NCBI GenBank assembly: GCA_937926195.1
Contig: CALEXZ010000161.1
Coordinates: forward strand, 1 to 7,122
DNA from: an uncultured Actinomyces sp.
GTDB taxonomy: Bacteria; Actinomycetota; Actinomycetes; Actinomycetales; Actinomycetaceae
Reading direction: 5' to 3'
DNA length: 7,122 bases
Shown: one piece after another, positions 1 to 6,536 of the stretch
Position numbering within the stretch: the first letter of the stretch is position 1
How the letters are laid out: every line of letters starts with the position of its first letter
Translations under genes and position numbers: made by a program
Notes under the pieces: model-generated
The model's database searches: none
Seen by the model: only the letters and a program-made list of their open reading frames with translations
Told to the model about the DNA's origin: nothing

Positions 1-1068
1 GCCAAGGAGGGCGACGTCGACCTGCGCTGCCCCAACACCCGCTCCTGCCCCGCCCAGGTCACTGAGCGCGTGGCCCACATCGGCTCCCGTGGGGCCTTCG
101 ACGTCGAGGGCCTGGGGGACGAGGCCGCCGTCGCCCTCACCCAGCCCGACGCCTGCCGTGAGGACGCGCTCGTCGCCCTGGCGGCGGGACACGCCGTCGA
201 GACGGAGCGCGCAACCGTCCGCCTGGACGAGCGCCTGCGTGAGGCCATGCCCGCCGCCGACCGCCTGGACGCCGCCCGCGTCGCGCTCGCGGCCGCGCAC
301 GTGCACGAGCAGGAGCCGGTGCTCGCGGGGGAGGCGGATCTCTTCGACCTCACGGTGGAGGACCTGCGGGAGGTGAGCGTCTACCAGCCCGTCAGGCGCG
401 GCGGTCGGCCCACCGGGGACTGGCGCCTCACTCGGTTCTTCTGGTCCAAGCAGACCTACGACAAGAACGACGGGTCCGTGCGCAAGGAGGCGGTCCCGGG
501 CAAGAACGCGACGGCAATGCTCGCCCAGCTGGAGGCCGCTAAGGCGCAGCCCCTGTGGCGGGTACTCGTCGCCCTGTCCGTGCGTCACGTCGGCCCGACG
601 GCGGCTCGCGCCCTGGCGGCCCGTTTCCGGTCCCTGGAGGCCCTGAGGGCCGCCAGCGTCGAGGAGCTGAGCGAGGTCGAGGGGGTCGGCCCGACCATCG
701 CGGCCGCCTGGAGGGCCTGGCTGGAGGTCGACTGGCACACCGAGATCCTTGACCGGTGGGCGGCCGCCGGGGTGCGCACGGCGGACGAGGCTCCCGATGA
801 GCCGGTGCCTGCGACGCTGGAAGGGCTCACCGTCGTCGTCACCGGGACCCTTGAACGATTCACCCGCGAGAGCGCGAAGGAGGCGATCGTCTCGCGCGGC
901 GGCAAAGCGGCGGGCAGCGTGTCGCGGCGCACAAGTTACGTCGTGGCCGGGGCGAGCGCCGGGTCGAAGGAGACCAAGGCCCGCGAGCTGGGGGTGCCCG
1001 TCCTCGACGAGGAGGCCTTCGAACGCCTGCTGGCCTCGGGCCCGCAGGGCCTGGCCGAGGACCGCTGA
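1..1068 (+). CDS. ligA: NAD-dependent DNA ligase LigA, C-terminal part (5' end outside window)
   Basis: LigA seals nicks in duplex DNA using NAD+, in replication and repair. The frame is open from base 1, so the adenylation and OB domains and the true start lie to the left; 355 residues are visible. In order, numbering from base 1: the last two cysteines of the Cys4 zinc finger (C10 and C16 in RCPNTRSCPAQ), the following SRGAFDVEGLG segment typical of the family, a helix-hairpin-helix region (about 184-245, with RHVGPTAARAL and VEGVGPTIAAA), and a C-terminal BRCT domain (about 270-348, with VVVTGTLERFTR, RGGKAAGSVS and GSKETKARELG). Two stretches, about 48-109 and 127-167, are longer than in the E. 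coli enzyme and resemble insertions I recall from other actinobacterial ligases. The downstream gene is convergent, with a shared hairpin between. The GTG at base 70 is internal, not a start. The identification is secure; only completeness is limited. Confidence 0.97.
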   Translation, partial: AKEGDVDLRCPNTRSCPAQVTERVAHIGSRGAFDVEGLGDEAAVALTQPDACREDALVALAAGHAVETERATVRLDERLREAMPAADRLDAARVALAAAHVHEQEPVLAGEADLFDLTVEDLREVSVYQPVRRGGRPTGDWRLTRFFWSKQTYDKNDGSVRKEAVPGKNATAMLAQLEAAKAQPLWRVLVALSVRHVGPTAARALAARFRSLEALRAASVEELSEVEGVGPTIAAAWRAWLEVDWHTEILDRWAAAGVRTADEAPDEPVPATLEGLTVVVTGTLERFTRESAKEAIVSRGGKAAGSVSRRTSYVVAGASAGSKETKARELGVPVLDEEAFERLLASGPQGLAEDR

Positions 1069-1126
1069 GGCCCCGCTCCGCACGGAGCCCGCTCGCGGCC
1101 ACTGCGGGCAGCCGCCGTGACGCGAA

Positions 1127-1156
1127 CCGGCCGTGCCCCTCGCGGGGCACGGCCGG
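1127..1156. terminator. Perfect GC hairpin between convergent ligA and L,D-transpeptidase genes
   Basis: Bases 1127-1139 (CCGGCCGTGCCCC) pair perfectly with 1144-1156 around a TCGC loop, giving a 13-bp stem. It lies 58 bases after the ligA stop and 25 bases beyond the stop of the minus-strand gene, so it could end transcription from both sides. Neither strand has a real T-tract after the stem, as is common for hairpin terminators in high-GC actinobacteria. The termination role is inferred from structure and position. Confidence 0.7.
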
Positions 1157-1181
1157 AAACCAGCGGGGCAGTGGCCGGGTC

Positions 1182-2762
1182 TCAGTAGTGGCTGACGACC
1201 GTCGTGCCGATCTCCGCCCAGCTGTAGATCCACTGGGCCTCCGACACCGGCATGTTGATGCAGCCGTGGGAGCCCGAGTAGCCGAAGCTGGAGCGCCACG
1301 GGGCGCCGTGGAAGGCGTAGCCGCTGTAGAAGTAGCTGACCCACGGCACGTCCTCGGTGCGGTAGCGGGTGCCGTCGGCGTTGTCGCCCTCCATCGTCTG
1401 CGAGGGCAGCTGCAGGTAGACGTGGTAGGTGCCCGTGACCGTCGGGGTGGCGGCGGCGCCGTCGACCATGGACACCGGGCCGCGCACGACGGTCGCGCCC
1501 TCGTAGGCGGTCACGGTCTTGCTGGACAGGTCGACGTCCACCCACTTCTCGCCGGGGGCGGCCTGGTAGACGAGGTTCTCAGCGCCGTCGGCGATGAGCC
1601 TCTCGGTCCAGGTGGCCTCGACGACCTCGGTGGTGAAGTCACCCGTGTAGGAGCGGCCGGCACTCAGGGCGTCCACGAGTGCCGAGGTGATGTCGGCGGC
1701 GTTGGTGACCCTGCTGCCGTTGACGGCCTCGACGCTCGTGGCGACGACCTCACCGCGGGAGTTGACGTTACGTACCCCGTTGACGGGGGCGTCGGCCGCT
1801 CCTTCGCTGGACTCCGTGACCCACTGGCTCACCTTCGCGGTGTCCAGGGAGACAGTCAGGCGCTCACCGTCCGCCGAGGGCGTGACGCTGACCCAGGAGG
1901 CCTGGGTGCTCGCGTCCGGGCTCCAGGTGCGCCCGTTGGGGTCGGAGCTGTCGGCGACGGACACCGGCTGCGTGGCCAGGGCGTTGGCCTGCGTCGCAGC
2001 CTGGGCGGCCTCGTCGTCGGTGATCCTGGGCGAGCGCGTGCTGAAGGTCAGGGTCACGTTCTGGGAGCTGAGGCTGCGCGCCGCGGCGTTGGCAGCCTCG
2101 ACGGCCGCGGCGGCGTCAACAGCCACGCCCTCCGAGGAGGGGGTCGTGACGAAGGTGTGGCCGTCCTGGTCGAGGACGACGGACGCGTCCGTGGCGATGT
2201 CCTGGTCCTCGGGGATGAGACGGGTCGTGTAGGACTCGGCCGCCTCGGGGTCGCTGGTGGTGACGACGTCGACGGGGTTCTCCGTGAACAGGGCGCGCAG
2301 ACGGCTGACGACACCGGTGCTGGCCTCCAGCGCGGACTGCGCGGTGGCGTCGGCGTCGACGGAGACGCCCAGGTCTGACAGCGAGGCGGTGGCCTGGACG
2401 TCGCCGGTGATCGTGACCTGCGTGTCCTGGGCCCGGGAGGAGACGAGCTCGGCGATCTGCTCGCGGGTCATGCCGGATACGTCCTGCCCGACGACGGTCG
2501 TGCCGGGTACCGCGGTGTCCTCGTAGTGGGCGGCGTAGGCGTAGCCGCCGGCACCGACGCCCAGCAGGACGAGCAGGAACGCGGACGCGGTCCACAACGG
2601 CCAGCGGCGGCGCCGGGAGCCGTCGCCCTTGGGGGCGCCAGCAGGGGAGGGGGCCTGGAACGCCGGGGCGCTCGGGGTCCAGTCAAGGGTGCTCATGACG
2701 GTGGTCTCAACGCCCTCGCGGGCTGTGAAGGCCCCGTCAGCGTGGAGTGCTTCGTCTCGCAT
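1182..2762 (-). CDS. Membrane-anchored L,D-transpeptidase, YkuD catalytic domain
   Basis: A probable cell-wall enzyme forming L,D cross-links between peptidoglycan stems outside the membrane. With the start chosen here it is 526 residues. Residues 1-53 are a Pro/Ala-rich cytoplasmic tail ending in four arginines. Residues 54-78 form one hydrophobic segment (WPLWTASAFLLVLLGVG...), a type II signal anchor. From about 84, VPGTTVVGQDVSGMTREQIAEL matches the start of the VanW-associated putative peptidoglycan-binding domain (PG_binding_4 type), and the region to about 400 probably contains such modules. The YkuD domain spans about 406-526 and carries FHGAPW (H485) and SHGCINMP (H499, nucleophile C501), so it looks catalytically intact. 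The ATG at 2762 is preferred because GGAAGGA lies 5-6 bases upstream. ATGs at 2807 and 2696 are in frame but lack a comparable site. It is a single gene, divergent from gatC. The specific paralogue cannot be named from sequence alone. Confidence 0.93.
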   Translation of the reverse strand: MRDEALHADGAFTAREGVETTVMSTLDWTPSAPAFQAPSPAGAPKGDGSRRRRWPLWTASAFLLVLLGVGAGGYAYAAHYEDTAVPGTTVVGQDVSGMTREQIAELVSSRAQDTQVTITGDVQATASLSDLGVSVDADATAQSALEASTGVVSRLRALFTENPVDVVTTSDPEAAESYTTRLIPEDQDIATDASVVLDQDGHTFVTTPSSEGVAVDAAAAVEAANAAARSLSSQNVTLTFSTRSPRITDDEAAQAATQANALATQPVSVADSSDPNGRTWSPDASTQASWVSVTPSADGERLTVSLDTAKVSQWVTESSEGAADAPVNGVRNVNSRGEVVATSVEAVNGSRVTNAADITSALVDALSAGRSYTGDFTTEVVEATWTERLIADGAENLVYQAAPGEKWVDVDLSSKTVTAYEGATVVRGPVSMVDGAAATPTVTGTYHVYLQLPSQTMEGDNADGTRYRTEDVPWVSYFYSGYAFHGAPWRSSFGYSGSHGCINMPVSEAQWIYSWAEIGTTVVSHY

Positions 2763-2767
2763 GCAAG

Positions 2768-2774
2768 TCCTTCC
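2768..2774 (-). promoter_or_regulatory. Ribosome binding site deciding the L,D-transpeptidase start
   Basis: Read on the minus strand, GGAAGGA sits five bases before the ATG at 2762-2760. The upstream in-frame ATG at 2807 is preceded by GGGCCTGACCT and the downstream one at 2696 by GAGACCACCGTC, neither a convincing Shine-Dalgarno sequence. This is the main reason for the 526-residue model rather than 541 or 504 residues. Confidence 0.7.
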
Positions 2775-2848
2775 GAGCGCCTGGCCCCTGGAGGCCGGGG
2801 TGCTCATAGGTCAGGCCCAGCGAACCGGCCACCGGGCGACTGCGTACC

Positions 2849-2877
2849 ATGACACCGGGATGACCGCGGAAAGTCAA
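2849..2877 (-). promoter_or_regulatory. Candidate promoter for the L,D-transpeptidase gene
   Basis: On the minus strand TTGACT (bases 2877-2872) matches the -35 consensus at five of six positions. After exactly 17 bases comes TGTCAT (2854-2849), matching TATAAT at four of six. A transcript would begin near 2842, giving a leader of about 80 bases to the preferred ATG. It lies in one of the few relatively AT-rich patches of the window. Assignment is by consensus only. Confidence 0.55.
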
Positions 2878-2886
2878 CGAATATTA

Positions 2887-2911
2887 GAGCGATGCGCCTG
2901 TGATATCGCTC
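2887..2911. repeat. Inverted repeat GAGCGAT / ATCGCTC in the divergent intergenic region
   Basis: Perfect 7-bp arms at 2887-2893 and 2905-2911 are separated by 11 bases. The dyad lies just upstream of the -35 box proposed for the minus-strand gene and about 90 bases upstream of the gatC -10. The position would suit a regulator site, but no regulator family is recognised and a chance repeat is possible. Confidence 0.4.
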
Positions 2912-2916
2912 CAGGT

Positions 2917-2934
2917 GGGGGTGGAGAACCCCCC
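2917..2934. repeat. Short G5/C6 inverted repeat upstream of gatC
   Basis: A run of five G (2917-2921) faces a run of six C (2929-2934) across a seven-base spacer, TGGAGAA. It could fold as a small hairpin if transcribed. There is no T-tract and no gene ends just before it, so it is not called a terminator. Confidence 0.3.
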
Positions 2935-2938
2935 GGTT

Positions 2939-2976
2939 CCGGTGCGTGTGCGCGCCGGAGCCGCGTGCGGCACCGG
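2939..2976. repeat. Inverted repeat CCGGTGC / GCACCGG upstream of gatC
   Basis: Perfect 7-bp arms at 2939-2945 and 2970-2976 enclose 24 GC-rich bases. It would be a leader structure only if transcription of gatC began further upstream than the promoter proposed at 3001. In such GC-rich sequence a 7-bp repeat can arise by chance. Confidence 0.3.
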
Positions 2977-3000
2977 CCGGAGAACGGGTGTCGTCATGGC

Positions 3001-3006
3001 TACACT
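3001..3006 (+). promoter_or_regulatory. Candidate -10 box TACACT for a leaderless gatC transcript
   Basis: TACACT fits the actinobacterial TAnnnT -10 pattern and ends seven bases before the gatC ATG at 3014. That spacing puts the transcription start at or next to the ATG, as in leaderless mRNAs. The bases just before the ATG (CAGCCCC) contain no Shine-Dalgarno sequence, which fits. No good -35 box is visible at 17-18 bases upstream. Confidence 0.55.
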
Positions 3007-3013
3007 CAGCCCC

Positions 3014-3319
3014 ATGTCTGCCATCTCCAAGGACGAGGTCGCCCGTGTCGCGGCGCTCGCGCGCGTGGCCCTGACGGACGAGGAGGTGACGCGCCTGGCC
3101 GGTGAGCTGGACGCCGTCGCCTCCTCCTTCGCCCGGGTCACGAGCGTGGTCACGCCGGACCTGCCGCCCACCTCCCACCCGGTCCCGCTGACCAACGTGT
3201 TCCGTGAGGACGTGCCCGGCCCCACGCTCGACGTCGACGAGCTCCTGTCGGGCGCTCCCGCGAGCGAGGACTCGATGTTCCTCGTGCCCCAGATCCTCGG
3301 GGAGGACTCCGCCTCATGA
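3014..3319 (+). CDS. gatC: Glu-tRNA(Gln)/Asp-tRNA(Asn) amidotransferase subunit C
   Basis: The small subunit of GatCAB, which in this family wraps around GatA and helps hold it to GatB. At 101 residues it has the usual family size. The N-terminus MSAISKDEVARVAALARVALTDEEV is the conserved helical GatC opening, and the C-terminal half has the expected Pro-rich segment (PLTNVFREDVPGP, about 58-70) and a tail ending in MFLVPQILGED. The ATG at 3014 is chosen because the family match starts there and a -10 box sits just upstream. An in-frame ATG at 2996 would add six residues, with only a distant GGAG (2979-2982) before it. The stop overlaps the start of gatA by four bases (ATGA), so the two are probably translationally coupled. 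First gene of the gatCAB operon. Confidence 0.95.
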   Translation: MSAISKDEVARVAALARVALTDEEVTRLAGELDAVASSFARVTSVVTPDLPPTSHPVPLTNVFREDVPGPTLDVDELLSGAPASEDSMFLVPQILGEDSAS

Positions 3320-4863
3320 ACGAGCTCATCACCGCTACCGCCGCTGAGCAGGCGGCGGCCCTCGCCGCCGGGGAGGTCTCCTCGCGCGAGCTGACCCAGG
3401 CCCACCTGGAGCGCATCGCGGTCGTCGATGACGCTGTCAACGCCTTCCTCGACGTCGACGCCGACAAGGCCCTGGCCGACGCTGACGCGGCGGACGCCGC
3501 CCGCCGCGAGGGCAGGGCCGCCAGCGAGGTCTCCGGTGTCCCGGTGGCCGTCAAGGACCTCTTCGTCACCCGGGGACAGGTCACGACCGCCGCCTCGCGC
3601 ATCCTCAAGGGCTGGGTGCCTCCCTATGACGCCACCGCCGTCACTCAGCTGCGCGCCGCCGGCCTGCCGATCCTGGGCAAGACGAACCTCGACGAGTTCG
3701 CCATGGGAGGCTCGACCGAGCACTCCGCCTTCGGCCGCACGGCCAACCCCTGGGACCTGGGGCGTATCCCGGGCGGCTCCTCGGGCGGTTCGGCAGCCGC
3801 CGTCGGCGCCTACGAGGCCCCGCTGGCACTGGGCACCGACACCGGTGGCTCCATCCGCCAGCCCGCTGCCGTCACCGGCACGGTGGGCGTCAAGCCCACC
3901 TACGGCACCGTCTCGCGCTACGGCGTCATCGCCATGGCCTCCTCGCTGGACACGCCGGGCCCGATGGCCCGCACCGTCCTGGACACGGCCCTGCTGCACG
4001 ACGTCGTCGCCTCCTACGACCCGCTTGACGCGACCTCGCTGTCCGACGCTCCGCGCGGCATGGCGGACGTCGTGCGCGCCGCCCGGGCGGGCCGGGACCT
4101 GACGGGAACCCGGGTCGGTGTCATCACTGAGCTCGACGGCGGCGACGCCTACCAGGCGGGCGTCCTCGACTCCTTCCACGCCGCCCTCACGCTGCTGGAG
4201 GCGGCGGGCGCGAGCGTCGAGAGGGTGAGCCTGCCCAACCTGGAGTACGCGCTCGACGCCTACTACCTCATCATGCCCGCCGAGGTCTCCTCCAACCTCG
4301 CCCGCTACGACGGCATGCGCTACGGCCTGCGCGTCGAGCCCACCGAGGGGCCGGTCACCGCGGAGACGGTCATGGCCGCCACTCGTGGCGCCTGCTTCGG
4401 CGACGAGGTCAAGCGCCGCATCATCCTGGGCACCCACGTGCTCAGCGCCGGCTACTACGACGCCTACTACGGCAGCGCGCTGAAGGTCCGCACCCTCGTC
4501 CAGCGTGACCTGAGCGCCGCCTTCGCGGACTTCGACGTCCTCGTCTCCCCGACCTCGCCGGTGACCGCCTACCGCTTCGGTGAGAAGGACGACCCGATGG
4601 CGATGTACGCCCTGGACGTCACCACCATCCCCGCCAACCTCGCCGGCATCCCCGGCATGAGCCTGCCCTCGGGGCTGTCCGACGACGGGCTGCCCGTCGG
4701 CTTCCAGATCCTGGCCCCCCAGCGGGCCGACGACCGTCTCTACCGTGTGGGCGCCGTCCTGGAGGCCACGCTGGAGGAGCGCTGGGGCTCGCGCCTGCTC
4801 GAGCGCGCCCCGGTCCTGGACGAGGCCGCCGTCGCCGGCGTGCGCAACAAGAAGGAGGCCTGA
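3316..4863 (+). CDS. gatA: Glu-tRNA(Gln)/Asp-tRNA(Asn) amidotransferase subunit A
   Basis: The amidase subunit of GatCAB. It hydrolyses glutamine and releases ammonia that passes to GatB for amidation of misacylated tRNA. It has 515 residues, somewhat longer than many bacterial GatA proteins. The amidase-signature Ser-cisSer-Lys triad is intact: K80 in PVAVKDLF, S155 in GGSSGGSAAAV and S179 in TDTGGSIRQPA. Other family blocks are ILGKTNLDEFAMGGSTEHSAFG (119-140), VGVKPTYGTVSRYGVIAMASSLDTPGPMARTV in the middle, and GIPGMSLPSGLSDDGLPVGFQILAP near the C-terminus. The ATG at 3316 overlaps the gatC stop, and GGAGGA at 3301-3306 provides a ribosome binding site about nine bases upstream. The last codons (Asn-Lys-Lys-Glu-Ala-stop) also encode the ribosome binding site of gatB. 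No truncation or frameshift is seen. Confidence 0.98.
   Translation: MNELITATAAEQAAALAAGEVSSRELTQAHLERIAVVDDAVNAFLDVDADKALADADAADAARREGRAASEVSGVPVAVKDLFVTRGQVTTAASRILKGWVPPYDATAVTQLRAAGLPILGKTNLDEFAMGGSTEHSAFGRTANPWDLGRIPGGSSGGSAAAVGAYEAPLALGTDTGGSIRQPAAVTGTVGVKPTYGTVSRYGVIAMASSLDTPGPMARTVLDTALLHDVVASYDPLDATSLSDAPRGMADVVRAARAGRDLTGTRVGVITELDGGDAYQAGVLDSFHAALTLLEAAGASVERVSLPNLEYALDAYYLIMPAEVSSNLARYDGMRYGLRVEPTEGPVTAETVMAATRGACFGDEVKRRIILGTHVLSAGYYDAYYGSALKVRTLVQRDLSAAFADFDVLVSPTSPVTAYRFGEKDDPMAMYALDVTTIPANLAGIPGMSLPSGLSDDGLPVGFQILAPQRADDRLYRVGAVLEATLEERWGSRLLERAPVLDEAAVAGVRNKKEA
4852..4858 (+). promoter_or_regulatory. Strong ribosome binding site of gatB inside the gatA 3' end
   Basis: AAGGAGG, the best Shine-Dalgarno match in the window, is encoded by the last sense codons of gatA and stands six bases before the gatB ATG. 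It fixes the gatB start and fits translational coupling of the two subunits. Confidence 0.8.
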
Positions 4864-4864
4864 G

Positions 4865-6361
4865 ATGGCTGAGGAGCTCATGGACTTCGACGAGGCCGTG
4901 CGCCGCTACGACCCGGTCCTCGGCCTCGAGGTCCACGTCGAGCTGGGAACGGCGACGAAGATGTTCGACGCCGCCCCCAACACCTTTGGCGGTGAGCCCA
5001 ACTCCCGTGTGACCCCCACGAGCGTGGGCCTGCCCGGCGCCCTGCCGACGGTCAACAGGAAGGGCGTCGAGTACGCCATCCGCATCGGGCTCGCCCTGGG
5101 CTGCCAGATCAGCGAGTACTCGCGCTTCGCCAGGAAGAACTACTTCTACCCGGACCTGGCCAAGGACTTCCAGACCTCCCAGTCGGACGAGCCCATCGCC
5201 TTCGACGGGGCCCTGGAGATCGAGCTGGAGGACGGCAGCTTCTTCACGGTGCCGATCGAGCGCGCCCACATGGAGGAGGACGCCGGCAAGAACACGCACG
5301 TGGGTGGAGCCGACGGGCGTATCGAGGGCGCCGACTACTCGCTCGTGGACTACAACCGCGCGGGCGTGCCGCTCATTGAGATCGTCTCACGGCCCATCGA
5401 GGGCGCAGGTGCCCGGGCGCCGGAGATCGCGGCGACCTACGTGCGCACCCTGCGTGACATCTTCCGCGCGCTGGGCGTCTCGGAGGCCCGTATGGAGCGC
5501 GGCAACGTGCGCGCCGACGTCAACGTCTCGCTGCGCGAGTCCCCCGACGCCCCGCTGGGCACGCGCACGGAGACGAAGAACGTCAACACCTTCCGCTCGA
5601 TCGAGCAGCACGTGCGCTACGAGATCCAGCGTCAGGCGGCGATCCTCGCCGCCGGGGGAGAGGTCCTTCAGGAGACCCGCCACGGCCAGGCCGACGGCAC
5701 CACCCGTCCGGGCCGGGTCAAGTCCGACGCCGACGACTACCGCTACTTCCCGGAGCCGGACCTCGTGCCCGTGGCCCCCAGCCGCGAGTGGGTTGAGCAG
5801 ATCCGCGCCGGGCTGCCGGAGATGCCGGCCGCCAAGCGCCGCCGTCTCAAGGGCGAGTGGGGCCTGGCGGACGAGGAGATGCGCGACGTTGTCAACGCCG
5901 GGGCGCTCGACCTCATCGAGGCCACGGCCCTGGCCGGGTGCTCGGGCCAGGCTGCCCGCAAGTGGTGGATGGGTGAGCTCGCCCGCTCCGCCAAGGACCG
6001 TGAGGTCGCGCTCGAGGAGCTGCCGGTGACCCCCGCGCAGGTCGCTCAGCTGCAGTCACTGGTCGACGACGGCCGCCTGACCGACAAGCTGGCCCGCCAG
6101 GTCCTGGAGGGCGTGCTGGCCGGGGAGGGCGACCCCGTCCAGGTCGTCGAGACCCGCGGGCTGGAGGTCGTCTCCGACGACTCGGCCCTGCTGGCCGCGG
6201 TGGACGAGGCCCTGGCCGCCAACCCGGACGTCGCGGACAAGATCCGTGGCGGCAAGGTCCAGGCCGCCGGCGCGATCGTCGGGGCGGTGATGAAGGCGAC
6301 CCGTGGGCAGGCGGACGCCAAGCGTGTGCGCGAGCTCGTCATGGAGCGCGTGGGCGCCTGA
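4865..6361 (+). CDS. gatB: Glu-tRNA(Gln)/Asp-tRNA(Asn) amidotransferase subunit B
   Basis: The tRNA-binding kinase/amidation subunit of GatCAB. It activates the glutamyl or aspartyl carboxylate on the tRNA with ATP and amidates it with ammonia from GatA. It has 498 residues, slightly longer than typical. The N-terminal catalytic domain shows YDPVLGLEVHVELGTATKMF (15-34), RFARKNYFYPDLAKDFQTSQ (87-106), HMEEDAGKNTH (135-145) and DYNRAGVPLIEIVSRP (162-177). SDADDYRYFPEPDL lies at 287-300. The C-terminal YqeY-like tRNA-binding domain runs from about 350 to 498 and ends with GAVMKATRGQADAKRVRELV. The segment at 35-58 lacks the cysteine pairs found in zinc-binding GatB proteins. The ATG at 4865 is chosen because AAGGAGG (4852-4858) sits six bases upstream and the family match starts there; the open frame extends to 4745 but overlaps gatA. 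One base separates it from the gatA stop. Confidence 0.98.
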   Translation: MAEELMDFDEAVRRYDPVLGLEVHVELGTATKMFDAAPNTFGGEPNSRVTPTSVGLPGALPTVNRKGVEYAIRIGLALGCQISEYSRFARKNYFYPDLAKDFQTSQSDEPIAFDGALEIELEDGSFFTVPIERAHMEEDAGKNTHVGGADGRIEGADYSLVDYNRAGVPLIEIVSRPIEGAGARAPEIAATYVRTLRDIFRALGVSEARMERGNVRADVNVSLRESPDAPLGTRTETKNVNTFRSIEQHVRYEIQRQAAILAAGGEVLQETRHGQADGTTRPGRVKSDADDYRYFPEPDLVPVAPSREWVEQIRAGLPEMPAAKRRRLKGEWGLADEEMRDVVNAGALDLIEATALAGCSGQAARKWWMGELARSAKDREVALEELPVTPAQVAQLQSLVDDGRLTDKLARQVLEGVLAGEGDPVQVVETRGLEVVSDDSALLAAVDEALAANPDVADKIRGGKVQAAGAIVGAVMKATRGQADAKRVRELVMERVGA

Positions 6362-6386
6362 GCCGGCGCCGACAGGCGTGACAGCC

Positions 6387-6427
6387 GACGGTGCGGCCGC
6401 CCGGGGAACCGGCGCGGCCGCACCGTT
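6387..6427 (+). terminator. Long GC hairpin after gatB, probable end of the gatCAB operon
   Basis: Bases 6389-6400 (CGGTGCGGCCGC) pair perfectly with 6414-6425, extended by an A-T pair (6388/6426) and a G-T wobble (6387/6427). The 13-base apex can fold further as CCGG-GGAA-CCGG, a mini-stem with a GNRA-type tetraloop, leaving one bulged C. The stem begins 25 bases after the gatB stop. It is followed by TTCGTCGTCC rather than a T-run. Termination is inferred; bases 6428-6520 hold nothing else I can support. Confidence 0.7.
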
Positions 6428-6530
6428 CGTCGTCCCGGGGACGTGGCTGTGGGCGGACTCCGGGTCCGGGGTCGTGGCTCACCGCGTCTCGGATGGAGGG
6501 AACGGGGCCGACGTGAGGGTGCGCGGCCAC

Positions 6531-6536
6531 TACGCT
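6531..6536 (+). promoter_or_regulatory. Candidate -10 box TACGCT upstream of the malic enzyme gene
   Basis: TACGCT fits the TAnnnT pattern and would start transcription near 6543, leaving a leader of about 32 bases with AGGAAG (6565-6570) four bases before the ATG. No convincing -35 box is seen 17-18 bases upstream. The preceding hairpin makes an independent promoter here reasonable. Confidence 0.4.

Noticed and set aside
1188..2378. A 396-codon plus-strand open frame opposite the L,D-transpeptidase gene.
   Set aside because: The product is dominated by Gly, Val, Asp and Arg with no domain signature. The minus strand carries an unmistakable YkuD motif and membrane anchor, so this is a shadow.
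2763..2807. Starting the L,D-transpeptidase at the ATG at 2807 (541 residues).
   Set aside because: There is no Shine-Dalgarno sequence before it, whereas the ATG at 2762 has GGAAGGA at good spacing. It remains possible, since the proposed promoter would include it in the transcript.
2900..3013. Extending gatC to a GTG at 2900, or to the ATG at 2996.
   Set aside because: The added residues from 2900 are not GatC-like, and no good ribosome binding site is found. The start at 3014 gives the normal family length and fits the -10 box.
4745..4864. Extending gatB upstream to the first in-frame start at 4745.
   Set aside because: The extra 40 residues overlap gatA and are Arg/Pro/Ser-rich without family similarity. 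The ATG at 4865 has an ideal ribosome binding site and matches the conserved GatB N-terminus.
2884..4881. A 665-codon open frame on the minus strand opposite gatC and gatA.
   Set aside because: It is fully antisense to two well-conserved genes. Its product is a low-complexity Gly/Val/Asp/Arg-rich string with no recognisable domain, as expected for a shadow frame in very GC-rich DNA where stop codons are rare.
6394..6420. Two copies of GCGGCCGC in the hairpin after gatB, considered as a restriction-associated or recombination site.
   Set aside because: They are simply the two arms of one inverted repeat; nothing else suggests a site-specific element.
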